From: an uncultured Riemerella sp.
GTDB taxonomy: Bacteria > Bacteroidota > Bacteroidia > Flavobacteriales > Weeksellaceae
Direction: 5' to 3'
Assembly (NCBI GenBank): GCA_938037185.1
Contig: CALHQK010000033.1
Location: 1-27,723, forward strand
Length of the DNA: 27,723 nucleotides
The notes beneath the pieces were generated by a model. It worked only from the letters and a program-made list of their open reading frames with translations, searched no databases and was not told the DNA's origin. Both the position numbers and the translations under genes were made by a program. Positions 16,388 through 23,045 of the stretch are shown piece after piece; within the stretch, counting starts at the first letter, position 1, and each line of letters opens with the position of its first letter.

Positions 16388-17683
16388 ATGGATACAAAAC
16401 TTCAAGAAAAACTGCAACTTGCTGAAAAAACTCTTTCAGAATGGAGTAAAGTTAGTTTCAAAGATAGACAGGAATTACTGAAAAACTTATCTAAAAACAT
16501 TTTAGAAAATGTAGAAACTTACAGCAAAATCGTTACAAAAGAAACTTACAAACCGATAGCACAAGCACGAAGCGAGGTAAAAAAATGTGCTTCTATGACA
16601 GACTACTACATCGCTGCGGAAAATGTCTTAGAAACAGAGTATGTAGAAACAGAGCTTTCGGTAAGTGAAATACACTATGAGCCAATGGGAATAATCTTAG
16701 GGATTATGCCTTGGAACTTTCCGTTTTGGCAGGCGCTTCGTTTTGCAGTTCCCACTATTTTGGCGGGAAATGTCATTCTCCTGAAGCATGCTTCCATATG
16801 TAAGGAGTCCAGTAAAGCCATAGAAGAGTTATTTAGAAAATCTGGTTTTCCAGAAGGAGTTTTCCAGCATTTAGAAGTTTCTTACCAAGAGATAGAAGAC
16901 CTCATCGCCAATCCTCTTGTAAAAGGAGTAAGCCTTACAGGAAGTGATGTTACGGGTAGAAAGATAGCCTCTCTGGCAGGACAGAACATCAAGAAATCTC
17001 TTCTCGAGCTTGGAGGGAATGATGCCTTCATCGTGCTGGATGATACCGATTTAGATGAAACAGCAAAACAAGGAGCTGCGGCACGCCTCCGAAACTGCGG
17101 GCAGGCATGCACTTCTGCGAAGCGTTTTATCATTCAGGAGAATGTTTATCCCTCTTTTGTTGAAAAACTTGTCGTAGAGTTCCAGAAATATGAAGTAGGA
17201 GACCCTTTTGATGAAAAAACAGAGTTGAGCGGTGTAGCACAGAAAAAGTTTGCAGACACACTGGAAGACCAATACAACAGAGCCCTGCAGCATGGTGCCG
17301 AAATCATCCTGCCATTAGAAAGAGTGGATGAGCTGTCTTTCAAACCTGGGCTGATAAAAATGAATCTGGACAATCCTGTTATCGATGAAGAGCTGTTTGG
17401 TCCATTAGGAATGGTGATTTCTGCAAAAGATGATGAGCAGATACTCAGCATTGCCAATAATACTCAGTTCGGGCTTGGGAATTCTGTCTGGACGAAAAGT
17501 AAAGACAGAGCTTATTTCTTCGCAAATAACTTAAAGTCTGGGACTGTTTCCGTAAATAAACTGATGACTTCCGACCCGAGATTCCCATTTGGCGGAACAA
17601 AATTGTCTGGTTACGGACTGGAATTATCACTAAAAACGCTCAAAGAGTTTTCTATCACGAAGAGTATTTTTGGTAAAATATAA
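16388..17683 (+). CDS. NAD(P)-dependent aldehyde dehydrogenase, succinate-semialdehyde dehydrogenase-like
   Basis: A 431-residue ALDH-superfamily enzyme, cytoplasmic. Catalytic Cys241 lies in GQACTSAKR and the general base Glu207 in LELGGND, 34 residues apart as usual. Also present are IMPWNFPFWQ, SLTGSDVTGRK and EELFGPLG. The pattern is closest to short GabD-type succinate-semialdehyde dehydrogenases. The usual N-terminal I-N-P-A-T-G-E strand region is missing, making it about 20 residues shorter than the typical ~450, but the catalytic core is intact. The substrate is inferred from family resemblance only. A terminator follows, shared with the convergent ferredoxin gene. Confidence 0.88.
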   Translation: MDTKLQEKLQLAEKTLSEWSKVSFKDRQELLKNLSKNILENVETYSKIVTKETYKPIAQARSEVKKCASMTDYYIAAENVLETEYVETELSVSEIHYEPMGIILGIMPWNFPFWQALRFAVPTILAGNVILLKHASICKESSKAIEELFRKSGFPEGVFQHLEVSYQEIEDLIANPLVKGVSLTGSDVTGRKIASLAGQNIKKSLLELGGNDAFIVLDDTDLDETAKQGAAARLRNCGQACTSAKRFIIQENVYPSFVEKLVVEFQKYEVGDPFDEKTELSGVAQKKFADTLEDQYNRALQHGAEIILPLERVDELSFKPGLIKMNLDNPVIDEELFGPLGMVISAKDDEQILSIANNTQFGLGNSVWTKSKDRAYFFANNLKSGTVSVNKLMTSDPRFPFGGTKLSGYGLELSLKTLKEFSITKSIFGKI

Positions 17684-17703
17684 AAGAAACTTACTGGCAA
17701 CTA

Positions 17704-17749
17704 AATAAAATCTCTGTAAAATTATATTTTTTTTACAGAGATTATTTTT
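17704..17749. terminator. Bidirectional terminator between the aldehyde dehydrogenase and ferredoxin genes
   Basis: Stem AATCTCTGTAAAA (17709-17721) with TTTTACAGAGATT (17731-17743), followed by ATTTTTA. On the minus strand it covers the ferredoxin stop codon. Confidence 0.8.
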
Positions 17750-17952
17750 ACGGGACATGCCTTGGCGGCTTTTTCACATGGTTCGTAGGCATCTTCTATC
17801 GGCGTTTTCAAGGTGTGGAAACCCTTTTTTTCTGTGGATTTCAGCAGAACGGATTTGCCGTCTTTCTTAGACATTCGGAAATATTCCGGCGCAAACTCCG
17901 CACAATAGTTACAGCCTATGCATTTTTCCCTTTGTAGTGTGACGATTACCAT
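17722..17952 (-). CDS. Small [4Fe-4S] ferredoxin
   Basis: A 76-residue electron carrier. The cluster ligands are the triad Cys11-x2-Cys14-x2-Cys17 (CIGCNYC) and the distal Cys66 followed by Pro (ACPVKII). An additional Cys59 lies seven residues earlier. This is the arrangement of single-cluster [4Fe-4S] ferredoxins with a longer central insertion. The partner is unknown: no oxidoreductase is adjacent on this strand, and the convergent aldehyde dehydrogenase is not an obvious client. The upstream region carries a degenerate 21-bp repeat cluster. Confidence 0.9.
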   Translation of the reverse strand: MVIVTLQREKCIGCNYCAEFAPEYFRMSKKDGKSVLLKSTEKKGFHTLKTPIEDAYEPCEKAAKACPVKIISVKKI

Positions 17953-18011
17953 TTATAGTATTCTATTTAGACTGCGAAAGTAGTAAAAATTATTTAAACC
18001 TCTGCCAGATG

Positions 18012-18074
18012 CAGGAGCTTTCCCTTCATCTGGATTATTCCTTCCTACACTTAGATTATCTTTTCCTACACCTG
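18012..18074. repeat. Short cluster of three 21-bp tandem units
   Basis: Units 18012-18032, 18033-18053 and 18054-18074. Units 2 and 3 share GATTAT, then TCCTACAC at the same offset. Unit 1 matches unit 3 at about 14 of 21 positions by eye (CTTT, CCT, CA, CTG). A weaker copy may precede at 17991. It lies in the divergent region between ferredoxin (minus) and the lipocalin-like gene (plus). The unit length equals that of the array at 19151-19422, but the sequence differs. Confidence 0.65.
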
Positions 18075-18158
18075 CCCAAAAAAATTTGCAAGGTAGATTT
18101 TTGTTTGAGAAACCTCCAAAACTTGATATATATCATGTTAAAAATCATTATATTTCTA

Positions 18159-18166
18159 TATATTTG
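18159..18166 (+). promoter_or_regulatory. Candidate -7 box for the lipocalin-like lipoprotein gene
   Basis: TATATTTG matches TAnnTTTG, 66 bp before the ATG at 18233. No ideal -33 TTG is present. The leader after it is very A+T-rich. Confidence 0.4.
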
Positions 18167-18232
18167 TTAGGGTTTTAACATTAGATATTAAAACTTTTTA
18201 AATTAGGTATTAATCTTTTAAATTCTTAAACT

Positions 18233-18700
18233 ATGAAAAAATTCATTTTAACTATGGCGGCTTTATTAAGCCTTGCAGCATGCAGCAGAAACAGCGGAAC
18301 AGATGAACCTACTCCACAGCCACTATCCTCTCCTGTTGGGAAATGGAAATACACAGGGTATAAATTCATCAGTGGGGCAAACGGCACTGAATTAGCCCCT
18401 CACACAGCTAGTAATTGTGAAGGACAAGACACTTTTGTATTTAAAGCAGATGGCACAGCAGTAGAAACAGAGCATTCTTTATCTGGTTCTAATTGCGTTG
18501 TAAATGCTACAACTAACTACACCTACTCCTATAATGCCACAACAAAAGAACTGACACTCACACAAGGTGGAGGAACACCCGAAACCCATGAGGTAGTAAG
18601 ATTAGACAACAATACTTTTGAATATGTCGATGATTCCTATGATTATGATGGCGATGGAATATCAGACAAATTTGTCTTTACTTTCACTAGAACAAACTAA
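18233..18700 (+). CDS. Lipocalin-like lipoprotein
   Basis: A 155-residue lipoprotein with signal peptide MKKFILTMAALLSLAAC (lipobox Cys17), then a short Pro/Thr-rich spacer. The remainder is beta-rich, starting with GKWKYTGYKF, a pattern seen at the beginning of Bacteroidetes lipocalin-like domains, and ending with a predicted strand FVFTFTRTN. A D-Y-D-G-D-G-I-S-D stretch near residue 145 resembles a calcium-binding loop. Two cysteines (in SNCEGQ and SNCVVN) could pair. It is alone in its transcript, with a terminator directly after. The ligand is unknown. Confidence 0.75.
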   Translation: MKKFILTMAALLSLAACSRNSGTDEPTPQPLSSPVGKWKYTGYKFISGANGTELAPHTASNCEGQDTFVFKADGTAVETEHSLSGSNCVVNATTNYTYSYNATTKELTLTQGGGTPETHEVVRLDNNTFEYVDDSYDYDGDGISDKFVFTFTRTN

Positions 18701-18706
18701 CTAACA

Positions 18707-18735
18707 AAATCCCCGAGACCTGGTCTCGGGGATTT
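18707..18735. terminator. Strong hairpin shared by two convergent genes
   Basis: AAATCCCCGAGACC (18707-18720), then a T, then its complement through 18735. The stem is GC-rich; the U tract is weak on the plus strand. It separates the lipoprotein gene from the minus-strand coiled-coil gene. Confidence 0.85.
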
Positions 18736-18746
18736 ACTTTTAGATG

Positions 18747-19073
18747 CTAGCGTTTGTCTTCCATACCGAACTCCACCCACTTCGCCTGTGGCAGGGAGAG
18801 TTTCACCACTTTTTTGGCTTCGCTCAGTTTGTTTTCCACTTGTTTGCGTTTCGCCAGTGCTTCTTCGGTCTTCAGTTTCAGTTCTGCTTTCAGTCTTTCC
18901 TGCTCTGCATCCAGTTTTTCTAGTTCTTGCAGTTCGTTTTCATATTCTGTAATGAAACTAGCATCTATTCCTCTCCTATTTACTTCTGCTGCATTGTTCC
19001 TAAGCCCGGCAATCATCAGCCTTGACTTATTTACAATCTCCGTGAATGTTCTTTTCTGTTTTGATTTTTCCAT
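18747..19073 (-). CDS. Coiled-coil protein of unknown function, 108 residues
   Basis: Cytoplasmic by prediction: no signal peptide or membrane span. The first ~40 residues (TFTEIVNKSRLMIAGLRNNA then NRRGIDASFI) form a compact helical head. Residues about 44-90 are a strong coiled coil with Leu/Ala at heptad positions and dense Glu/Lys. The C-terminus is a distinct motif, KKVVKLSLPQAKWVEFGMED. I have a general memory of similar small proteins in Bacteroidetes without assigned function, but cannot name a family. Upstream lies a 21-bp tandem array (19151-19422) whose nearest unit is 78 bp from the ATG. No exact TAnnTTTG box was found between the ATG and the array on this strand. Confidence 0.75.
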   Translation of the reverse strand: MEKSKQKRTFTEIVNKSRLMIAGLRNNAAEVNRRGIDASFITEYENELQELEKLDAEQERLKAELKLKTEEALAKRKQVENKLSEAKKVVKLSLPQAKWVEFGMEDKR

Positions 19074-19150
19074 AATAAAATATATTTGACAGGTTAAAAT
19101 TAAACAATCCTTTTTAAATATCCAAATTTTAATAAAAACTATCTTTCAAA

Positions 19151-19440
19151 AGCAATTTGTTATCTCACAATTTCTATTTGCAACATCACAAATGTTAAAT
19201 ATTATCTCGCAATTGTTAATTGTTATTTCACAAATTAATTTTGCAACCTTACAAATTAGTTTTGTTATCTTACAATTGCTTATTGCTATCTCACAATTTA
19301 TATTTGCAACATCACAATTTAGTTTTGCTATCTTGCAATTACTTATTGTTACCTCACAATTTATATTTGCAATATCACAATTTGGTTTTGTTATCTTGCA
19401 ATTACTATTTGTAATATCACAAAAAGTTTTATTTAAATAG
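19151..19440. repeat. Tandem array of 21-bp units, about 13 copies, with 63-bp higher-order periodicity
   Basis: This repeat fills most of the 412-bp gene-free stretch 19074-19485. After a partial first unit (19151-19170), twelve consecutive exactly 21-bp units run from 19171 to 19422 with no indels, and a decayed unit follows to 19440. The plus-strand consensus is TTTANTTTTG followed by YWAYMTCACAA. Positions 2, 9, 13, 16 and 19-21 are invariant in all twelve and G10 in eleven. Each unit also holds a weak dyad, TTGY-N6-RCAA. Units three apart are most alike (19297 against 19360 differ at 1 of 21; 19318 against 19381 at 2). The plus frames are open only because 21 is a multiple of three and stops are absent. 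Confidence 0.95.
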
Positions 19441-19485
19441 TTTTATTAGTAAATGAATTGTATTTAACTTTAATTCTGCTGAAGA

Positions 19486-20106
19486 TTATTCGTTTTCAAG
19501 TATCTCTATCCTATTTTCTGCTATCGTAATTACTTGTTTATTTGAAATAGGACGAAGGTCTAATTTCTTTCCGTATTTTTTAACTACATTTTGTGTTGTT
19601 TCTTCAAACGGAAAATCTAAATAATGTGGCAGAATATAGAAATCAACTATATTTAATCCTGTGAAAGACTGCAATTCTGGTGCGGCATGACTATAGTCCA
19701 TTTCTTTTACAAACTCTATATCTGGGCAAAGAATAACAGACCCTGCGGAAGTTCCGATATAGAGTTTGCCAGCACGAATCTGCTCTGTTATAAGTGCATC
19801 CGCTCCTTTTCTTCGTAACTCTTGAAGCAGGTAAAAAGTATTTCCTCCCGATACAAATATATAATCATTCCTGTTGAGTACCTCTAAAATCTTGTCAGGT
19901 GAAGCTGCAGTAATTTCTAATTCCTCTACGATAATTCCTAATTCCTCAAAAGCTTTTCTATCATCATCTACATAAAAGCGGACTTCCTCCACGAGGCTGG
20001 CTGTTGGGATAAAGGTAATGCGTTTTCCTTTTATTTCTTCGCCAGCAAATTTTGGAAATAAACTTGCTACCTCACTAAATGAGGAAGCTAAAAATAATTT
20101 TCTCAT
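19486..20106 (-). CDS. Peptidase E-like protein (family S51, class I glutamine amidotransferase fold)
   Basis: A 206-residue cytoplasmic protein. The nucleophile elbow is YIGTSAGSVI, with Ser120 as the likely nucleophile. His161 in ILPHYLDF is the probable catalytic His. The VSGGNT segment (85-90) is also typical of peptidase E, which cleaves N-terminal Asp-X dipeptides. The last ~30 residues (PISNKQVITIAENRIEIL) match the family's C-terminal strand. It has its own -7 box at 20150-20157. No terminator is evident before the 21-bp array downstream. The exact substrate is inferred from family. Confidence 0.85.
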   Translation of the reverse strand: MRKLFLASSFSEVASLFPKFAGEEIKGKRITFIPTASLVEEVRFYVDDDRKAFEELGIIVEELEITAASPDKILEVLNRNDYIFVSGGNTFYLLQELRRKGADALITEQIRAGKLYIGTSAGSVILCPDIEFVKEMDYSHAAPELQSFTGLNIVDFYILPHYLDFPFEETTQNVVKKYGKKLDLRPISNKQVITIAENRIEILENE

Positions 20107-20149
20107 AGTTTTCTTTTTTATTAAGTAAGTTATCTTATTTCATTAACCA

Positions 20150-20157
20150 CAAAGATA
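20150..20157 (-). promoter_or_regulatory. -7 box for the peptidase E-like gene
   Basis: On the minus strand TATCTTTG matches TAnnTTTG, 43 bp before the ATG. A TTG (plus-strand CAA at 20181-20183) stands 23 bp upstream, at the outer limit of the usual spacing, inside the terminator loop of the preceding gene. Confidence 0.5.
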
Positions 20158-20159
20158 AG

Positions 20160-20192
20160 AAAAAAAAACAAATTCTCTCCCAAAAAGGAGAG
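20160..20192 (-). terminator. Terminator of the U32 gene
   Basis: Read on minus: CTCTCC (20192-20187), loop TTTTTG, GGAGAG (20180-20175), then AATTTGTTTTTTTTT. It lies 7 bp after the U32 stop codon. Confidence 0.85.
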
Positions 20193-20199
20193 GATTACA

Positions 20200-21456
20200 C
20201 TAAGCTATTGCATCATTTTTTACCACTTTGTAGAGTTTGTCGCTTGGTCTCACACGGAAATCCGTTTTAAAAGTAATCACATCCGCTTTGGTTGCTTTTT
20301 GGCTATCGCCTTTTCCTTCTACCATCATGCTCTCTACTACCATTTCTTGGGAACCTGTGGTAGGCCCTTGGATAAGAACCTTATCGCCCACATTCAAATC
20401 AAACGCTTCTATAAGGAATTCCGCAATGCTGGTTTTTGGGTAATAGTGCGTTCCTCTTCCGATATAGACTTTTTTCTGTGTGGCGTTAGAACCAGGGTTC
20501 GGTGACCACTCGCCCAGTTTCTGCCCAAGGTAGTAACCACTCCAGAAACCACGGTTATAGACTGTTTCTAGTCGGCTCATCCAGTCTGCTACTTTTTCTT
20601 GGGAATAAGTGCCATCGGCTATGGAGTCTATCGCCTCACGGTAGCATTTTGTCACGGTTGCCACATATTCTGGCGCCCTGCCTCGTCCTTCTAATTTAAG
20701 GACTTTCACTCCTGCATCTACGATTTGGTCAAGGAAATTAATGGTACAAAGATCCTTTGGCGACATCATATATTCGTTGTCTAATTCTATTTCAAAACCA
20801 CTTTCTTGGTCTATCACGGTATATTTCTTACGGCAATTTTGCTTACACGCTCCTCTATTTGCAGATGAATTGTGAGAGTGAAGACTTAGATAACACTTCC
20901 CAGAAACCGCCATACAAAGCGCACCATGCCCGAAAATCTCTATCTCTACCAAATTACCAGAAGGGCCTTTTATCTGCTCTTTTTCTATCTGCTGACAGAT
21001 TTTCTTTACCTGAGTGACACTGAGTTCTCGGCTCATAACCATCGTATCCGCAAAGAGCGCATAGAACTTAACGGTTTCTATATTGGTAATATTTATCTGC
21101 GTGGAAATATGCACCTCCATGCCTATCTGCCTTGCATAGGCTATTACAGCCTGATCCATCGCAATTACAGCCGTAAGGTCTGCCGCCTTGGCTCTATCCA
21201 AAAGAGTTTTGATGATGGAGAGGTCGTGGTCGTAGATAATCGTATTGAGCGTAAGGTAAGTTCTCACGCCTTTTTCTTTACATCTTCTGCTGATTTCAGG
21301 GAGGTCATCTAGGGTAAAGTTCATGGAGGCTCTCGCTCTCATGTTAAGCTGTTCCACACCGAAATACACTGAATCTGCTCCATTATCCAAAGCCGCCTGC
21401 AAAGAAGTAAAATCTCCCGCAGGCGACATTAATTCTATTTTTCCTGTTTTTGTCAT
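20200..21456 (-). CDS. U32 family protein, TrhP-like tRNA hydroxylation factor
   Basis: A 418-residue member of peptidase family U32. The N-terminal half is a TIM-barrel-like domain starting IELMSPAGDFTSLQAALDNG. The family signature EIFGHGALCMAVSGKCYLS (173-191) is followed by SSANRGACKQNCRKKY. The cysteines at 181, 188, 204 and 208 resemble the [4Fe-4S]-binding pattern described for this family. A C-terminal beta-barrel-like region follows (from about 320). Members of this length are mostly TrhP (YegQ), which with prephenate-derived chemistry makes 5-hydroxyuridine at tRNA position 34; RlhA (rRNA) is larger. True protease activity is doubtful for such proteins. Single-gene transcript. Confidence 0.85.
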   Translation of the reverse strand: MTKTGKIELMSPAGDFTSLQAALDNGADSVYFGVEQLNMRARASMNFTLDDLPEISRRCKEKGVRTYLTLNTIIYDHDLSIIKTLLDRAKAADLTAVIAMDQAVIAYARQIGMEVHISTQINITNIETVKFYALFADTMVMSRELSVTQVKKICQQIEKEQIKGPSGNLVEIEIFGHGALCMAVSGKCYLSLHSHNSSANRGACKQNCRKKYTVIDQESGFEIELDNEYMMSPKDLCTINFLDQIVDAGVKVLKLEGRGRAPEYVATVTKCYREAIDSIADGTYSQEKVADWMSRLETVYNRGFWSGYYLGQKLGEWSPNPGSNATQKKVYIGRGTHYYPKTSIAEFLIEAFDLNVGDKVLIQGPTTGSQEMVVESMMVEGKGDSQKATKADVITFKTDFRVRPSDKLYKVVKNDAIA

Positions 21457-21476
21457 TGATGAATTTCAAATTTTTG

Positions 21477-21484
21477 CAAAGATA
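21477..21484 (-). promoter_or_regulatory. Candidate -7 box for the U32 gene
   Basis: On the minus strand TATCTTTG matches TAnnTTTG, 20 bp before the ATG. No -33 TTG is seen at 17-23 bp. Confidence 0.45.
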
Positions 21485-21548
21485 TGCTTTTTAAAATTTT
21501 ATTTTCTAATTCTTTATTTGTACTTTTCAGAGTTTAAAAAATTAAGGC

Positions 21549-23039
21549 ATGTTTTATCTATTTTTAGGGCTAGCGCTGGGTCTCATCATAGGCGGCGCGG
21601 CTGTATATTTCGCACTAAAATCTTCCCAAATCTCTCGAAATGTTTTCGAGGAATTACAGCAAAATTTCGTTAAAAAAGAAACTGAACTCAGCAATGCAGA
21701 AGGCAAAATCGATGAACTTTTGGAACAGATTAAAGGAGAAAGAGAATTTTCTGCCAACCAAAGGGAAAAGCTGAACGCCACCGAAAACCAGCTTATAAAA
21801 ATATCAGCAGAGAAAGACCTTCAAAACGAGCAAATCACAGAACTGCGAAAAACAAATGAAATTTTAAATCAAAATATTTCTCGCCTAAATCAAGACAAAC
21901 AAGAGTATTTTGCTAAAATATCTGAACTTTCGGCAGAAAACAAAAACCTGCAAAGCTCCATGGAAGAGCAGAAAAACCTTTCCCAAAAACTACAAGAGGA
22001 AAGCAAACTCCATTTTGAAAACATTGCCAATAAAATTTTAGAAGAAAAAACTGAGAAATTCACAAACCTTAACCAAACTCACCTGAAAAATATTTTGGAT
22101 CCATTCCAAGAAAAAATAATAGAACTAAAAAACCGAGTAAACGAAACCTATGACAAAGAGGCGAAAGAACGCTTCTCTCTCGGCGAAAAAGTAAAAGAAC
22201 TAGCCTCTCTGAACCAGCAGATTTCCGAAGATGCCAAAAGGCTGACCCGCGCCCTAAAAGGAGAAAGCAAAACGCAGGGAAACTGGGGCGAAATGATTTT
22301 GGAGAGTATTTTAGAGAAATCTGGCCTTGTAAAAGGAAGAGAATATTTCCTAGAACATGAATTGCGAAACGAGGACAACAAAGCCCTTTTTTCCGAATTT
22401 TCAGGGAAGAAAATGCGCCCTGATGCCGTGATAAAATATCCCGATGAACGAAATGTGATTATAGACTCCAAAGTTTCGCTCACTGCTTTCACAGAGCTGG
22501 TGGATGAAACCGACCCAGAAGTCTATCAAATGAAACTAAACCAGCATTTGGCTTCGGTGAAAAACCACATTCAGCAGCTTTCTCAGAAGGCGTATGATGA
22601 CTATGGAAAATCATTGGATTTCGTGATGATGTTTATCCCAAGCGAGCCAGCCTATATCGCAGCGATGCAGGCTGACCAAAACATCTGGAACTACGCCTAT
22701 GAAAGAAGAATTTTACTGCTGAACCCGAGCAACCTCATCACTTCTTTAAAACTGATAGCAGACCTTTGGAAACGGGAATATCAAAACAGAAATTCCATAG
22801 AAATCGCAGAAAGAGGCGCCAAACTCTATGATAAATTTGTGAATTTTGTGGAAAACCTTGAGAAAGTCGGCAAAAATATAGACCAAGCAAAAGCTTCCTA
22901 CACAGAGGCTTACAAACAGCTGCACAGCGGAAGGGACAACCTCATCACGCAGACCCAAAAGATGAAATCTCTAGGAATAAAAAACAAAAAAGAGCTTCCA
23001 CAGAGTTTGATTGACAATTCTGAACCAACCAATGAATAA
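21549..23039 (+). CDS. rmuC: DNA recombination protein RmuC
   Basis: A 496-residue protein. It has an N-terminal membrane anchor (about 2-23), a long coiled coil (about 30-190, repeatedly Glu/Lys/Gln with Leu/Ile at heptad positions) and the RmuC nuclease-like domain (about 200-460). The latter holds TQGNWGEMILESILEKSGL, MRPDAVIKYPDERNVIIDSK (the D-x-n-D-x-K restriction-fold core) and MMFIPSEPAYIAAMQ. RmuC limits recombination at inverted repeats; its biochemical activity is not well defined. The methyltransferase gene starts 6 bp after its stop, so the two are one transcript. Confidence 0.93.
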   Translation: MFYLFLGLALGLIIGGAAVYFALKSSQISRNVFEELQQNFVKKETELSNAEGKIDELLEQIKGEREFSANQREKLNATENQLIKISAEKDLQNEQITELRKTNEILNQNISRLNQDKQEYFAKISELSAENKNLQSSMEEQKNLSQKLQEESKLHFENIANKILEEKTEKFTNLNQTHLKNILDPFQEKIIELKNRVNETYDKEAKERFSLGEKVKELASLNQQISEDAKRLTRALKGESKTQGNWGEMILESILEKSGLVKGREYFLEHELRNEDNKALFSEFSGKKMRPDAVIKYPDERNVIIDSKVSLTAFTELVDETDPEVYQMKLNQHLASVKNHIQQLSQKAYDDYGKSLDFVMMFIPSEPAYIAAMQADQNIWNYAYERRILLLNPSNLITSLKLIADLWKREYQNRNSIEIAERGAKLYDKFVNFVENLEKVGKNIDQAKASYTEAYKQLHSGRDNLITQTQKMKSLGIKNKKELPQSLIDNSEPTNE

Positions 23040-23045
23040 AAAACT

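Noticed and set aside
18754..19089. Ser/Phe-rich plus-strand open frame opposite the coiled-coil gene
   Set aside because: Mirror of the Glu/Lys-rich codons on the minus strand. The minus-strand gene has a plausible coiled-coil protein and a shared terminator.
19192..19440. Open frame of 82 residues (ISQLLIV-type heptads) across the 21-bp array, and a second open plus frame at 19220-19414
   Set aside because: Openness follows from a period divisible by three and lack of stop triplets in the unit. The peptides are extremely hydrophobic, without charge or a usual start context. The conservation pattern is not codon-like.
19151..19440. CRISPR array
   Set aside because: Units are contiguous 21-mers with no unique spacers, and no cas gene is in the window.
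19466..19482. AATTCTGCTG downstream of the 21-bp array, the complement of CAGCAGAATT in the 41-bp repeat
   Set aside because: A single 10-mer match in A+T-rich DNA without the rest of the conserved 14-mer core. Most likely chance.
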